Shown here piece after piece: positions 31,004-40,127 of a DNA stretch of 64,000 nucleotides (its first letter is position 1; every line of letters starts with the position of its first letter). The notes beneath the pieces were generated by a model. The model saw nothing but the letters and a program-made list of their open reading frames with translations, was not told the origin of the DNA and searched no databases. Position numbers and translations under genes: made by a program. Location of the stretch: the NCBI RefSeq assembly GCF_016093295.1, contig NZ_JAEDAL010000003.1, positions 186,001-250,000 of the forward strand, in the 5' to 3' direction. Source of the stretch: Inhella gelatinilytica. GTDB lineage: Bacteria; Pseudomonadota; Gammaproteobacteria; Burkholderiales; Burkholderiaceae_C.

Positions 31004-32392
31004 ATGCAAGTCGACGCATCTATCTTCAAGGCCTATGACATCCGGGGCATCGTGGGCACGAACCTCGATGAGAAAGTGGCCGAACACATTGGGCGCGCTT
31101 TTGGCACCGAAGCCCGTGCGGCCGGCGAGAAGGCCGTGGTGGTGGGGCGGGATGGGCGCGTGTCAGGCCCCAAACTGGCGGCGGCCCTGATGCGGGGGCT
31201 GCGCGCCACGGGCATGGACGTGGTGGACATCGGGATGGTCACCACACCCATGACCTATTACGTGGCTGCAACGCGGGGCCAATACGGCTGCAACAGCTGC
31301 ATTCAGATCACCGGCAGCCACAACCCCAAGGACTACAACGGCTTCAAGATGGTGTTGGCGGGGCGCGCCGTCTATGGCGAGGAGATTCAGGGCTTGCGCC
31401 GGCGCATTGAGGCGGAGGATTACGCCAAGGGCAAGGGCCGTGCGGGTTCGCTGGACATTCAGGCGGAGTACCGCGACCGCATCGTGAGCGATTGCAAGCT
31501 GGCTCGCCCCATGAAAGTTGTGGTGGACAGTGGCAATGGCATCCCCGGTGCCTCGGCACCGGCCATTCTGCGGGCCCTGGGTTGTGAGGTGATCGACATC
31601 TACTCAACGGTGGACGGCGACTTTCCCAACCACCATCCCGATCCGAGCAAGCTCGAAAACCTGGAGGATTTGAAGAAGATCGTCCATGCCACTGATGCCG
31701 AGTTGGGTTTGGCTTTTGATGGCGATGGGGATCGTCTGGGCATCGTCACCCGTGATGGCAAGGTGATCATGCCCGATCGACAGTTCATGGTCCTGGTTAA
31801 GGACGTGCTGACACGGGTACCCGGCGCGGAAATCATTTACGACGTCAAGTGCACCCAGCGTTTGGCACCGTGGATCAAAAAGCACGGCGGACGCCCCCTG
31901 ATGTGGAAGACGGGCCACTCGTTGGCCAAGGCCAAGCTGAAGGAAACCGGCGCCCCGATCGCCGGCGAGCTGTCGGGCCACATCTTTTTCAGCGAGCGCT
32001 GGTATGGTTTTGATGACGGCATGTACACCGCAGCGCGCATGCTGGAAATCTTGAGTCGTGAGAAGGACCCCAGCAAGCTGCTGAACAGCCTGCCGGACTC
32101 CATGAACACTCCCGAGCTCAATGTGCCATGTGCCGAGGGGGAGCACCATGCCATCGTGGCGCGATTGCTCGATGTGGCGCAGTTCCCGAACGCCAAAGAA
32201 GTGATCACCATTGACGGCCTGCGGGTGGAATACAAGGATGGGTTTGGCTTGATTCGCGCGTCCAACACCACGCCGGTGCTGGTGTTGCGCTTCGAAGGGC
32301 ACACGCACGAAGCCCTGGAGCGCATCCAGACGGAGGTGATGGCAGAGCTGTTGAAGGTGAAGCCGGACGCCCATTTCCAAGCCGGGCACTGA
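31004..32392 (+). CDS. Phosphomannomutase/phosphoglucomutase
   Basis: Interconverts mannose-6-P/mannose-1-P and glucose-6-P/glucose-1-P for nucleotide-sugar supply. 462 residues of the AlgC type. N-terminal FKAYDIRGIVGT, active-site Ser105 in ITGSHNPKDYNG, the Mg-binding loop DGDGDRLG (about residues 239-246) and the sugar-binding GELSGHIFF. The C-terminal domain carries DGLRVEYKDGFGLIRASNTTP. A waaA gene follows after four bases, suggesting an envelope-sugar operon. Confidence 0.93.
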   Translation: MQVDASIFKAYDIRGIVGTNLDEKVAEHIGRAFGTEARAAGEKAVVVGRDGRVSGPKLAAALMRGLRATGMDVVDIGMVTTPMTYYVAATRGQYGCNSCIQITGSHNPKDYNGFKMVLAGRAVYGEEIQGLRRRIEAEDYAKGKGRAGSLDIQAEYRDRIVSDCKLARPMKVVVDSGNGIPGASAPAILRALGCEVIDIYSTVDGDFPNHHPDPSKLENLEDLKKIVHATDAELGLAFDGDGDRLGIVTRDGKVIMPDRQFMVLVKDVLTRVPGAEIIYDVKCTQRLAPWIKKHGGRPLMWKTGHSLAKAKLKETGAPIAGELSGHIFFSERWYGFDDGMYTAARMLEILSREKDPSKLLNSLPDSMNTPELNVPCAEGEHHAIVARLLDVAQFPNAKEVITIDGLRVEYKDGFGLIRASNTTPVLVLRFEGHTHEALERIQTEVMAELLKVKPDAHFQAGH

Positions 32393-32396
32393 GCCC

Positions 32397-33680
32397 ATGC
32401 CCACACTGCGCGAGCGGGCCGCACTGCTGCTGTGGAGTGCGGTCCTGCGCTTGGCCGCGCCCGCGCTGCTTGCGCGTTGGTGGTGGCGGGGCCGGCAGGA
32501 ACCAGGGTACCGCGTCAATCTATTGGAGCGACTGGGGTGTTACCGCCGTTCCACCCCAGCCGCGGGGTGGGTGTGGCTGCACGCGGTGTCTCTGGGTGAG
32601 ACCCGGGCAGCCCAGCCGCTGATTGAAGCCCTGCGCCGTCGCGAGCCGGGGTTGCGGCTGCTGCTGACGCAAACGACGGCCACGGGGCGAGAGGCCGCGC
32701 AAACCCTGCTCCGCGACGGCGATGCGCTGGCCTGGTTGCCCATCGACACGCCGGGCGCGGTGGCGCGCTTTTATCGTCACTGGCAGCCGCGCTTGGGCCT
32801 CCTGATGGAAACCGAGGTGTGGCCCAATTTGCTGGCGTCCCCGCTGGCGCCCCCGATCCACCTCGTCAACGCTCGGCTGAGCGACAAAAGCCTGCGCCAA
32901 GGTCGCCGGTTTGCGGCGTTGCTGGGCGGTGCGGCGCGGCGATTGGCGGGGGCACAGGCCCAATCGCCCGCCGACGCGCGGCGACTCGTCGAAATGGGCG
33001 TCTCGCACGTCGAGGTGGCGGGCAATCTCAAGTTCGATGCCGAACCCGCCGCGAGCTTGGTGGCGCGAGGCCGTTCGTGGCGGCACGCCAGTACGCCCGT
33101 CCTGTTGGCGGCCATTACGCGCGAAGGGGAGGAGGAGGCCCTGCTGGCCGCTTGGCACGAGTTGCCGCAGCCGCGTCCGCGATTGCTGGTTGTGCCGCGG
33201 CACCCGCAGCGCTTCGAAGAGGTGGCCCAACTCTTGGGGGCCCCCGCGCGACGGTCGCAATGGGGCGATGGCGGCCCCGATGCTCAGGCGCAAACCCAAT
33301 CGCTGTGGTTGGGCGACTCCATGCGAGAAATGCCGCTCTATTACGGGCTGGCGGATGTGGCGCTGCTGGGGGGCAGTTTCGGGCCCTATGGCGCCCACAA
33401 CCTCATTGAGGCCGCAGCGTGTGGCTGCCCACTGGTGGTCGGGCCGAGTACCTTCAATTTCGCACAAGCCGCAGAACTGTCGATCGCGGCCGGCGCGGCG
33501 CGGCAGGTGGCCAGCGCCCGGGAGGCACTGAGCTTGGCTCAGCAGCTCCTCCAAGACAAAGCGGCCTTGCACACCATGCGCGAGGCCGCTCTAGCTTTCG
33601 CGGCGGCCCACCGCGGTGCCGCCGATCGCATGGCCGAGCGGGTGCTCGGCCCCGTCCCTCATCAGTCTTCGTTGCGATAG
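32397..33680 (+). CDS. waaA: 3-deoxy-D-manno-octulosonic acid transferase
   Basis: Transfers Kdo to lipid A precursor at the inner membrane. 427 residues. An N-terminal hydrophobic anchor (LLLWSAVLRLAAPALLARWW) is followed by WVWLHAVSLGETRAAQPLI, LLTQTTATGREAA, LMETEVWPNLL and NARLSDKS, all WaaA landmarks. The C-terminal half has LLVVPRHPQRFEEV and GGSFGPYGAHNLIEAAACGCPLV, given here by GGSFGPYGAHNLIE. The 3' end overlaps the convergent TonB-like gene by 19 bases. Confidence 0.95.
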   Translation: MPTLRERAALLLWSAVLRLAAPALLARWWWRGRQEPGYRVNLLERLGCYRRSTPAAGWVWLHAVSLGETRAAQPLIEALRRREPGLRLLLTQTTATGREAAQTLLRDGDALAWLPIDTPGAVARFYRHWQPRLGLLMETEVWPNLLASPLAPPIHLVNARLSDKSLRQGRRFAALLGGAARRLAGAQAQSPADARRLVEMGVSHVEVAGNLKFDAEPAASLVARGRSWRHASTPVLLAAITREGEEEALLAAWHELPQPRPRLLVVPRHPQRFEEVAQLLGAPARRSQWGDGGPDAQAQTQSLWLGDSMREMPLYYGLADVALLGGSFGPYGAHNLIEAAACGCPLVVGPSTFNFAQAAELSIAAGAARQVASAREALSLAQQLLQDKAALHTMREAALAFAAAHRGAADRMAERVLGPVPHQSSLR

Positions 33681-33979
33681 ACCAACTTGATTTCGAGGGT
33701 TTCCTTCTGACCGGTGCCTTCGAACTTCCAACCCTTGAGGGCTTCGATCGAGGCCTTGTCAAACACGCGCTTGGGTTCGGCTTCGAGGATTTCCACATCG
33801 GTCACCGCCCCGTCCGGGCCAATGGTCAGTTTTGCCTTGACCGACCCCGCATTGATGCCCTTGCGCGCGGCCTCCGCTGGGAATTCCGGCGGGACTTTTT
33901 TCAGGACTTTCGGGCTGGCCATGGCCACTCCCAGGGCCATCATGAGCCCCACTGCCATCGCCCGAGCGAGCCATTTCAT
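33662..33979 (-). CDS. Small exported protein made only of a TonB C-terminal domain
   Basis: 105 residues. A signal peptide (RAMAVGLMMALGVAMA) precedes a single TonB_C-like domain: PPEFPAEAARKGINAGSVKAKL, GPDGAVTDVEILEAEPKRVFDKASIEALKGWKF (landmarks GPDGAVTDVEI and ALKGWKF). The proline-rich arm and membrane anchor of true TonB are missing, so it cannot act as an energy transducer by itself. Stand-alone copies are known, but the function is not. It is 18 bases downstream of the chemoreceptor gene and probably co-transcribed with it. Confidence 0.8.
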   Translation of the reverse strand: MKWLARAMAVGLMMALGVAMASPKVLKKVPPEFPAEAARKGINAGSVKAKLTIGPDGAVTDVEILEAEPKRVFDKASIEALKGWKFEGTGQKETLEIKLVYRNED

Positions 33980-33997
33980 CGTTTCTCTCCTGTCGAA

Positions 33998-35548
33998 TCA
34001 GTTGTGAGTTTTGAAGTACGCGACCGCTTGAACCAAACGGGCTGAGCTGTCCGTCAGGGCTTCGGCGTTGCGGCTGAGTTCGTTCACCAAGCCGGCATTT
34101 TGCTGGGTGCTGCGATCCAGTTCATTCATGGCTTGATTGACCACTTGAACCCCGCCCGCTTGCTCTTGGGCCGACAGGGAAATGTCTTCAATCAATTGGC
34201 CCATGTGATTGACTTCTTCCACCACCTCGCGAATGGTCGCACCGGCGTTATTCACCAGCGTGGTGCCGTTTTCGACCTTCACGGTCGATTCGCTAATCAG
34301 CACCTTGATTTCTTTGGCAGCTTCCGCTGCGCGCGAGGCGAGGGCGCGCACTTCCGAGGCCACCACCGCAAAACCCTTGCCGTGCTCGCCTGCGCGCGCG
34401 GCTTCGACGGCGGCATTCAACGCCAGGATGTTGGTCTGAAAGGCGATGCCGTCGATCACACCAATGATGTCGCCAATCTTGCGCGAACTCGCGCTGATTT
34501 CCTGCATCGTTCGCACCACCTGCTCCACCACAGTGCCACCGGTCGACGCCGAACTGCGAGCCTGTGAGGCAATGCTGGCTGCTTTGCGCGTCAGGTCGCT
34601 GGCGCCGCTGAGATTGGCGGCGATCTGCTCCACCGAAGCGGCTGTGGTCTGCAAGTTGCCGGCCGACCGCGAAGTGCGCTCCGACAGTTCATGGTTGCTG
34701 CCAGCGATGGCCTGGGCATTGGTCGAAACCTCGTGCGCCGCAGAGTTAACGCTGGCCAGCACGCCGGACAGGGCCTCCTGCATTTCACGCATGGAGCGCA
34801 GCATTTGGGCCATTTCGTCCGAGCCCTCACTGCGCACGTCGTGCGTCAAGTCGCCCGCCCGAATCGCTTCCGCCGTCCGCTGAGCTTCACGAACAGGGCG
34901 CATGATGGAGCGGGAGATCGCCCACCCCCCCCCAGCGCCGACCAAAACGGCGATCAGCACCAACCCAATGGTCATCATCATGGCCCGGTTGGCGACGGCC
35001 GAGCCTTGTTCCGCCAAATCGTGGGCGGCCTTGAATTGCAGGTCCACCATGGCCTTCAGGCTCTCTTGGAACGCGTTTTGCGCCGGGCGAATGTCGGCAA
35101 TCAAACTTTCGCGGGCTTCGTCAGGGCTGCCGTCCTTTTGAATGCCCCGAAACTTATTGATCGCCGCCAGCAACTTTTCCTTGCGCTCGCGCATTTGATC
35201 CAGCAGGGCTTTCTCGTCATCGCTGGCTGAGGAGGACTCGAGTGCACCAAACTGTTTGTTCAAGTCGTCAAGGGCTGCATCCATGGCAGCTTTTTGCTTC
35301 TTGATCTGATTGGCGGAATCGAGCAACAGCAGGTCACGACTGGCCCGAGCGAGAACACTGATTTGGGCTTCAACGCCCTGGACCGCTGAAATCTTGACCA
35401 GACTGACATTGGCCGTTTGATCCAAATCCTTGGCCAGCCCAGAGGCACTTTGGGCCCCGTAGGCACCGATCAATACCAGTAACACGATGAGCAGGCCATA
35501 GCTCAGACCCAGCCGCTGGCCAATCCGCAATTGATTCAAGAAACTCAT
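33998..35548 (-). CDS. Methyl-accepting chemotaxis protein
   Basis: 516 residues. First membrane helix at about 13-33 ([18 protein letters not shown]); a helical periplasmic sensor domain of about 155 residues of the four-helix-bundle type; a second helix at about 190-212 ([18 protein letters not shown]); HAMP; then the cytoplasmic signalling domain with the conserved hairpin [29 protein letters not shown], given here by [17 protein letters not shown], and [13 protein letters not shown]. No C-terminal NWETF-type methylation tether. Ligand unknown. No che genes are in the window. Confidence 0.95.
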   Translation of the reverse strand: MSFLNQLRIGQRLGLSYGLLIVLLVLIGAYGAQSASGLAKDLDQTANVSLVKISAVQGVEAQISVLARASRDLLLLDSANQIKKQKAAMDAALDDLNKQFGALESSSASDDEKALLDQMRERKEKLLAAINKFRGIQKDGSPDEARESLIADIRPAQNAFQESLKAMVDLQFKAAHDLAEQGSAVANRAMMMTIGLVLIAVLVGAGGGWAISRSIMRPVREAQRTAEAIRAGDLTHDVRSEGSDEMAQMLRSMREMQEALSGVLASVNSAAHEVSTNAQAIAGSNHELSERTSRSAGNLQTTAASVEQIAANLSGASDLTRKAASIASQARSSASTGGTVVEQVVRTMQEISASSRKIGDIIGVIDGIAFQTNILALNAAVEAARAGEHGKGFAVVASEVRALASRAAEAAKEIKVLISESTVKVENGTTLVNNAGATIREVVEEVNHMGQLIEDISLSAQEQAGGVQVVNQAMNELDRSTQQNAGLVNELSRNAEALTDSSARLVQAVAYFKTHN

Positions 35549-35811
35549 GAAGGCGATCCCATGAATGGGGGGAGACGGCGCACATGCTACCCAGGCTCTA
35601 GGCTGTTTTCCCCCGAGAAAGCCCTGGAAATGCGGGTTCTGTCACTGGTCCGGGGATTTTTGCAGCCCCGATGCAGCGAAACCGGGTTGTAACGTCGCTG
35701 GGCGGCCGGGGCGGGCGGGTGGTGCCAATGCGTATCGGGGGGACACCGCACAATCAAGGGACTTCGACAGCGGCGCCTGAGGCCCGGCCTTTTTTCTGCA
35801 AGGAGACGGTG

Positions 35812-36090
35812 ATGGACGGAAACAAGCGATGGGTCTTGGCGGCGTTGGGCGCCGCGATGGGGCTGGGGGCCACTGACCCCGTGCAGGCCCAATCCGGTCC
35901 CAAAGAGAAGTGCTATGGCATTGCCAAGGCCGGCCAAAACGACTGTGCCAACCTGAGTGGCAAACACTCTTGCGCGGGGCAAGCCAAGGTGGACAACGCG
36001 CCTGACGAGTGGAAGTTTGTTCCCAAGGGTGAGTGCAAGAAGCTGGGCGGAATGTCCACCGAAGAGGCCAAGGCCAAAGCGGGCAAGTAA
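35812..36090 (+). CDS. bufA: Bufferin-type RiPP precursor (DUF2282)
   Basis: 92 residues with a Sec signal peptide ([14 protein letters not shown], cleavage near AQA, residues 25-27) and a short mature part with four cysteines: Cys34 (EKCYG), Cys45 (NDCAN), Cys54 (HSCAG) and Cys75 (GECKK). This is the DUF2282 pattern [14 protein letters not shown] ... SCAG ... [10 protein letters not shown]. Such precursors are known to be modified by a DUF692 enzyme on cysteines and to bind copper in the periplasm. GAGACGGTG precedes the ATG at 35812, with AAGGAGA as the ribosome-binding site. The bufB and bufC genes follow at once. Confidence 0.9.
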   Translation: MDGNKRWVLAALGAAMGLGATDPVQAQSGPKEKCYGIAKAGQNDCANLSGKHSCAGQAKVDNAPDEWKFVPKGECKKLGGMSTEEAKAKAGK

Positions 36091-36093
36091 ATC

Positions 36094-36942
36094 GTGGCGT
36101 TGGCCGGCGGGTGCGGCATCGGCTGGCGGCAGCCGCATTACCGCCAAGTGCTCGAAGACCTTCCCCGCTTGCCCTTCCTTGAGGTCCATTCCGAGAATTT
36201 TTTCGGGTCGGGTGGTGCCGCGCAGGCGCTGTTGCGCCAGGCGCGGCAGCATTACCCGCTGAGCCTGCATGGCGTGGGCCTGGGGCTGGGCTCGGCGGCG
36301 GGTGTGGACCCTGGGCATTTGAACCAACTGAACGATCTGGTGACCGCCGTCGAACCGTGGTTGGTTTCCGACCACGCTTGTTTTGGACGGGTGGCGGGGG
36401 TGGGCGGCTTCCAACACGCCGCAGACTTACTCCCCATTCCCTTTAGTGATCGCGGGTTGAACCTCCTGGCTGCGGCCGTGGATCAGGTTCAAGAGCGGCT
36501 GAAGCGCGTGATCGCCATCGAAAACCTGAGCGCGTATTTGGGTTGGGCGGAGGACACCTTGGAGGAGCCTGAATTTTTCAATGCGCTGACCCAGCGCACG
36601 GGCTGCCAACTCCTTTTGGACGTCAACAACCTCGTGGTGAATGCCCACAACCGGGGTTCCGCACGGGCGGGGTGTTGTCCCGAGGCCTGGGTACGGGCCC
36701 TGCGCCCAGGCAGCGTGGCCGAGATTCATGTGGCGGGTCACACCGTGCTGGCCGACGGGTTTGCGGTGGATGACCACGGCAGTCGGGTGCCGGAGCCAGT
36801 CTGGGCGCTGTATCGAGTGGCCATCCAGCACTTGGGGCCGGTGCCCACGCTGGTGGAGTGGGATCAAGCGGTGCCGGAGCTGGCGGTGTTGGTGGCCGAA
36901 GCGGCGCGGGCTGAGGCCGAAGCAAGGGCCGTGCTCCCATGA
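36094..36942 (+). CDS. bufB: DUF692 MNIO-family RiPP-modifying oxidase (BufB-type)
   Basis: Multinuclear non-heme iron oxidative enzyme expected to convert precursor cysteines to thiooxazole-type groups. 282 residues, GTG start at 36094, three bases past the bufA stop. Conserved acidic and His segments typical of DUF692: FLEVHSENFFG, LSLHGVGLGLGSA, LVSDHACFG, IAIENLSAYLG, LLDVNNLVVNAHN, EIHVAGH and LVEWDQAVPEL. The TIM-barrel metal-ligand set is therefore present. It overlaps bufC by four bases. Confidence 0.92.
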   Translation: MALAGGCGIGWRQPHYRQVLEDLPRLPFLEVHSENFFGSGGAAQALLRQARQHYPLSLHGVGLGLGSAAGVDPGHLNQLNDLVTAVEPWLVSDHACFGRVAGVGGFQHAADLLPIPFSDRGLNLLAAAVDQVQERLKRVIAIENLSAYLGWAEDTLEEPEFFNALTQRTGCQLLLDVNNLVVNAHNRGSARAGCCPEAWVRALRPGSVAEIHVAGHTVLADGFAVDDHGSRVPEPVWALYRVAIQHLGPVPTLVEWDQAVPELAVLVAEAARAEAEARAVLP

Positions 36943-37718
36943 CATCGCTCGAACACGCACAGAGCGCCCTGGTCCATCTCATCTGGGGCGACGGGATGGC
37001 GGATGCCGCGCGTGAGGCGGCATTGATTCAGGCGGGCATGGCCCCCGTGGGCCGGCACGGCGTATTGCGCGGGTTTTCGGCCTACCGGGAACATGCCAAG
37101 GCGCTGAGCGTCCGGGTGTTGAGCGCCGCGTTCCCGCGTCTAGAGGCGGTGCTGGGGCCGAATGATTTTTCTGGGTTGGCGTGGGCCTTTGCCAGGCGCC
37201 ACCCACCCGGATGCGGGGACTTGAATGTCTGGGGCGCGGAGTTGCCGGTTTTTCTTGCGTCCCTGCCCGGCATGACGGACGACCTCCCCGCGCTGGCCCA
37301 ACTGGACTGGGCTTTGCAGGCCTGCGGGCTCGATGCCGATGAACGGCCAGCGGGGGACCTGGCGGATCAACTCCGGGTCGGGGACGATGAACCGGTTCGA
37401 CTGAGCATGCACCTGCGACGGTTTCATCTCCCCCTGGTCGCCTGGCCCGCCGCCGTCGTCGGTGGCGCGCCAGAGTGGGGCGAGTGCCATCCGGATGCAT
37501 TGGTGTGGCGCGAGCATGGGCGCCCGTGCTGGGCCGGATTGCCCCGCAGTTGGGCGGCGTGGTTGGACGATCTGGCCTACGGCATGGCCTTGGGGGCCGC
37601 GCTGCGGCGGCAAGCCATGGGTTGCTCCAGTTTCGATGCGCGGTGCGCCCTCCAAACGGCTCTGGCGAGGGGGTGGATCGTGGGGACCGGGCCTGCGTTG
37701 GAATCGGGTGCCCGGTGA
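36939..37718 (+). CDS. bufC: DUF2063 partner protein (BufC/HvfC-type)
   Basis: 259 residues; ATG overlaps the bufB stop (ATGA). The DUF2063 N-terminal domain is seen in GFSAYREHAKALSVRVLSAAFPRLEAVLG (landmarks YREHAKALS and FPRLEAVLG) and LAWAFARRHPPGCGDLNVWG with LPVFLASL. The family is annotated as putative DNA-binding but is always found with DUF692 enzymes and is thought to help present the precursor. The stop is 13 bases from the end of the convergent tolA gene. Confidence 0.88.
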   Translation: MTSLEHAQSALVHLIWGDGMADAAREAALIQAGMAPVGRHGVLRGFSAYREHAKALSVRVLSAAFPRLEAVLGPNDFSGLAWAFARRHPPGCGDLNVWGAELPVFLASLPGMTDDLPALAQLDWALQACGLDADERPAGDLADQLRVGDDEPVRLSMHLRRFHLPLVAWPAAVVGGAPEWGECHPDALVWREHGRPCWAGLPRSWAAWLDDLAYGMALGAALRRQAMGCSSFDARCALQTALARGWIVGTGPALESGAR

Positions 37719-37731
37719 CGGCCTTTGGGCG

Positions 37732-38589
37732 CTACTCGTTCGGTTTGAAACTGAGGATCAAACTGCTGGGGACTTGGCCGTTTTCATTGCGGGGCAAACG
37801 CTCCGTTTTTTCAACGGCGCGCAGCACCGCTTGGTCCCAACCGGGGTGTCCACTGCCCTTGGCCAGCCTGGCCGAAAGAATCAGGCCATCGGGTGCGCAG
37901 CGCACCTCGACTTCCGCCACCGGATTGCCCGCTACCGTCTCGCCGAACACAATGTTCGGGCGTACCCGCGCTTTGATCCGGCCTGCATAGTTGGACGCTG
38001 GGCCGCTGCTTTGCAGTGCTGTGCCGGTGGCCTGAGGCCCTCCAGATGCCCCCGCCATGCCTTGAATGCGCCGCAGGTTTTCCTGTCGCTGGACCTCGGC
38101 GCGGCGCTGGGCTTCGCGCTCACGGGCTTTCTCTTGCTCCTGAGCTTTGGCCTTGTCGCGCTCGGCGCGGGCCAATTCATCTTTGCGGCGCTGCTCGGCC
38201 TCGGCTTTTTCGCGTTTGAGCTTTTCAGCTTCGCGCCGCTCGCGCTCCAACCGTTCCAGTCGCTCCCGTTCGGCCTGTTCGCGTTTCTTCTTTTCTCGCT
38301 CAAGGGCGATGGCGGCGTCTGGCAGTGCTTCAGTCGGTAAGGGTTGGGGCTTGGCCTGCTGGGGCGGAGGCGGGGGCGGCGTGACGGGCTCGGGTTCTTC
38401 GGCGCGCGGTGCCGCCGCTTCCGGGATGGCGGACCACAACTCCGCCTCCAATGCGGGTTCAGCATGGCTGCGCCACGCAAGTCCCGCCTTGAGCGCGACA
38501 ACGAGACCCAGGTGCGCCAGGACTGCCAAGGCCACGCCCCGTCCGAGTTCTGGACGGGGATCGGGGCGCAGGACGTGCACGCCAGCCAT
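37732..38589 (-). CDS. tolA: Cell envelope integrity protein TolA
   Basis: Links the TolQR inner-membrane motor to TolB/Pal. 285 residues. N-terminal membrane helix (GVALAVLAHLGLVVALKAGL), a proline stretch, a long Lys/Glu/Arg/Ala helical domain II (about residues 90-180), and a TonB-like C-terminal domain III with YAGRIKARVRPNIVFGE and AEVEVRCAPDGLI. It follows tolR after three bases. The next genes in most relatives, tolB and pal, are absent; the bufferin operon lies tail-to-tail instead. Confidence 0.92.
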   Translation of the reverse strand: MAGVHVLRPDPRPELGRGVALAVLAHLGLVVALKAGLAWRSHAEPALEAELWSAIPEAAAPRAEEPEPVTPPPPPPQQAKPQPLPTEALPDAAIALEREKKKREQAERERLERLERERREAEKLKREKAEAEQRRKDELARAERDKAKAQEQEKAREREAQRRAEVQRQENLRRIQGMAGASGGPQATGTALQSSGPASNYAGRIKARVRPNIVFGETVAGNPVAEVEVRCAPDGLILSARLAKGSGHPGWDQAVLRAVEKTERLPRNENGQVPSSLILSFKPNE

Positions 38590-38592
38590 GGC

Positions 38593-39021
38593 TTACCGGC
38601 CCGTGGGTTTGACCGACAAGCCCACCCGCAAGACGCCGGCCGATTGCAGTTTGTCCATGACCTGAACCACGGTCTCGTACTGGACTTTGCGGTCCGCAGC
38701 AATGACAACGGGGATGTTGGCATTCCCGCCCTGTGCTGACTTGACCCGCGAGACCAAGGCACTCAGGTCCAGGGCCTCGGGTTCTTCCTTGTCACGTTTG
38801 AACTTCAGCTTGCCCTGGGCATCGATCAGCACCTGCAGCACCTGTTCCGGCTGCGCCCGGCTCTTGCCCACGCTGGGCACGTCCACCAGCCCGGTCGTGA
38901 TGAGCGGGGCACTGACCATGAAGATGATCAACAGGACCAACATCACGTCGATGAACGGAACCATGTTGATCTCGTTGATGGTGCGGCGGCGTCCGCCTCC
39001 CCGTTGGGCCATCGCAGGCAT
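38593..39021 (-). CDS. tolR: TolR (ExbD-family motor subunit)
   Basis: 142 residues. One membrane helix near the N-terminus (MVPFIDVMLVLLIIFMV) with the essential proton-path Asp in FIDVML; a periplasmic domain with IPVVIAADRKVQYETVVQVMD follows. The gene sits between tolQ and tolA with spacers of three bases on both sides. Proton-driven rotation and peptidoglycan contact are the family role. Confidence 0.95.
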   Translation of the reverse strand: MPAMAQRGGGRRRTINEINMVPFIDVMLVLLIIFMVSAPLITTGLVDVPSVGKSRAQPEQVLQVLIDAQGKLKFKRDKEEPEALDLSALVSRVKSAQGGNANIPVVIAADRKVQYETVVQVMDKLQSAGVLRVGLSVKPTGR

Positions 39022-39024
39022 GGC

Positions 39025-39714
39025 TTACCCCTGCTGCGGCGCCGGGGCGCTGACATTGCGTTGCAGGATGTTGGAGAACTCTTCGATGAAGGTTTCCAAG
39101 GTGATGGCGCTGCGGTCAATCTGGCGCGCAAACCGGTTGTAGGCGATCACAGCCGGGATGGCCGAAAAGAGACCAATTGCGGTTGCGACCAGGGCCTCTG
39201 CAATGCCAGGGGCCACCGTGGCCAGCGTCACCTGCTGCAAATTCGACAGCCCCACGAAGGCGTGCATGATGCCCCAGACGGTGCCGAACAGGCCCACGTA
39301 GGGCGAAACCGAGCCCACCGAGGCCAGGAACGACAGGTGTGACTCCAGTGCATCCATTTCGCGCTGATAGCTGGCCCGCATGGCGCGGCGGGCGGCGTCG
39401 AGCATGGCGCCTGGGTCGGTCATGCGGCGTTCCCGCAGCTTCAGGAACTCGCGCATGCCCGAGGCAAAGATGCGTTCGAGCGGCGCACCCTGCGGCTTGT
39501 TGTGCACGGCGGTGTACAGGTCGTTGAGATTGCGCCCACTCCAAAAGTCCTGCTCGAAGGCTTCGTTGGCCCGCTTCACTTTGGCCAGGCCAAAGAGCTT
39601 GCTGAAGATGACGCTCCAGCTGGCCACCGATACCAACAACAAAGCGGCCATCACCAGTTGAACAACCAAGCTGGCCTGGGCCACCAGCGCGAAGATCGAG
39701 AGGTCTTGATTCAT
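39025..39714 (-). CDS. tolQ: TolQ (MotA/ExbB-family motor subunit)
   Basis: 229 residues with three membrane helices: LVVQLVMAALLLVSVASWSVIF near the N-terminus, then VSPYVGLFGTVWGIMHAF and ATVAPGIAEALVATAIGLFSAIPAVIAYN, given here by their landmarks GLFGTVWGIM and GIAEALVATAIGL. These are the ExbB/TolQ channel motifs. It overlaps the ybgC stop by four bases (ATGA). Confidence 0.96.
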   Translation of the reverse strand: MNQDLSIFALVAQASLVVQLVMAALLLVSVASWSVIFSKLFGLAKVKRANEAFEQDFWSGRNLNDLYTAVHNKPQGAPLERIFASGMREFLKLRERRMTDPGAMLDAARRAMRASYQREMDALESHLSFLASVGSVSPYVGLFGTVWGIMHAFVGLSNLQQVTLATVAPGIAEALVATAIGLFSAIPAVIAYNRFARQIDRSAITLETFIEEFSNILQRNVSAPAPQQG

Positions 39715-40112
39715 GGAGTCGAAGGGGCCAATAGCGTGGATATCGCGGGCGGGAGCCGCATGGGGCGCAGGGTTTGGGCATTGACACAGGCTGCGTGCAC
39801 ATCGGCCTGCAATAGGACCTCATCACCGCGGCGAATGTCTTGTGCGAAACACAAGCGCACGCGATCCAGCGTGGCGAGCCGAGCGGAGATGGTAATCAGG
39901 TCATCCAAGCGGGCCGGCTTGAGGTACCGCGCGTGCACTTCGGTCACCACAAATTGGCAGCCGGGGTCCTGGCGCAGGGATTCTTGGTGGACGCCCAGGC
40001 TGCGTAGCCACTCGCTCCGCGCGCGTTCCAGGAACCGCAAGTAGTTGGCGTAGTACACGACGCCGCCGGCGTCGGTGTCCTCCCAAAACACCCGTTGGGT
40101 CAGCGTGAACAC
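39711..40112 (-). CDS. ybgC: Tol-Pal-associated acyl-CoA thioesterase YbgC
   Basis: 133 residues of the hotdog 4-hydroxybenzoyl-CoA thioesterase class. The active-site Asp is in FWEDTDAGGVVYYANYLRFLERAR; given here by EDTDAGGVVYYANYL. It is the first gene of ybgC-tolQ-tolR-tolA, as in E. coli. The stop/start overlap with tolQ implies translational coupling. nusB lies 15 bases upstream in the same direction. Confidence 0.95.
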   Translation of the reverse strand: MFTLTQRVFWEDTDAGGVVYYANYLRFLERARSEWLRSLGVHQESLRQDPGCQFVVTEVHARYLKPARLDDLITISARLATLDRVRLCFAQDIRRGDEVLLQADVHAACVNAQTLRPMRLPPAISTLLAPSTP

Positions 40113-40127
40113 GTCAGATCGGGCTTC

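Noticed and set aside
35689-35734. GTAACG...CGTA, similar to ECF sigma-factor promoters seen before bufferin operons
   Set aside because: The spacing of 36 bases is far too long for a -35/-10 pair, so it is probably chance.
35549-35811. Sigma-28 promoter for the chemoreceptor gene
   Set aside because: No TAAA-N15-GCCGATAA-like sequence found on the minus strand.
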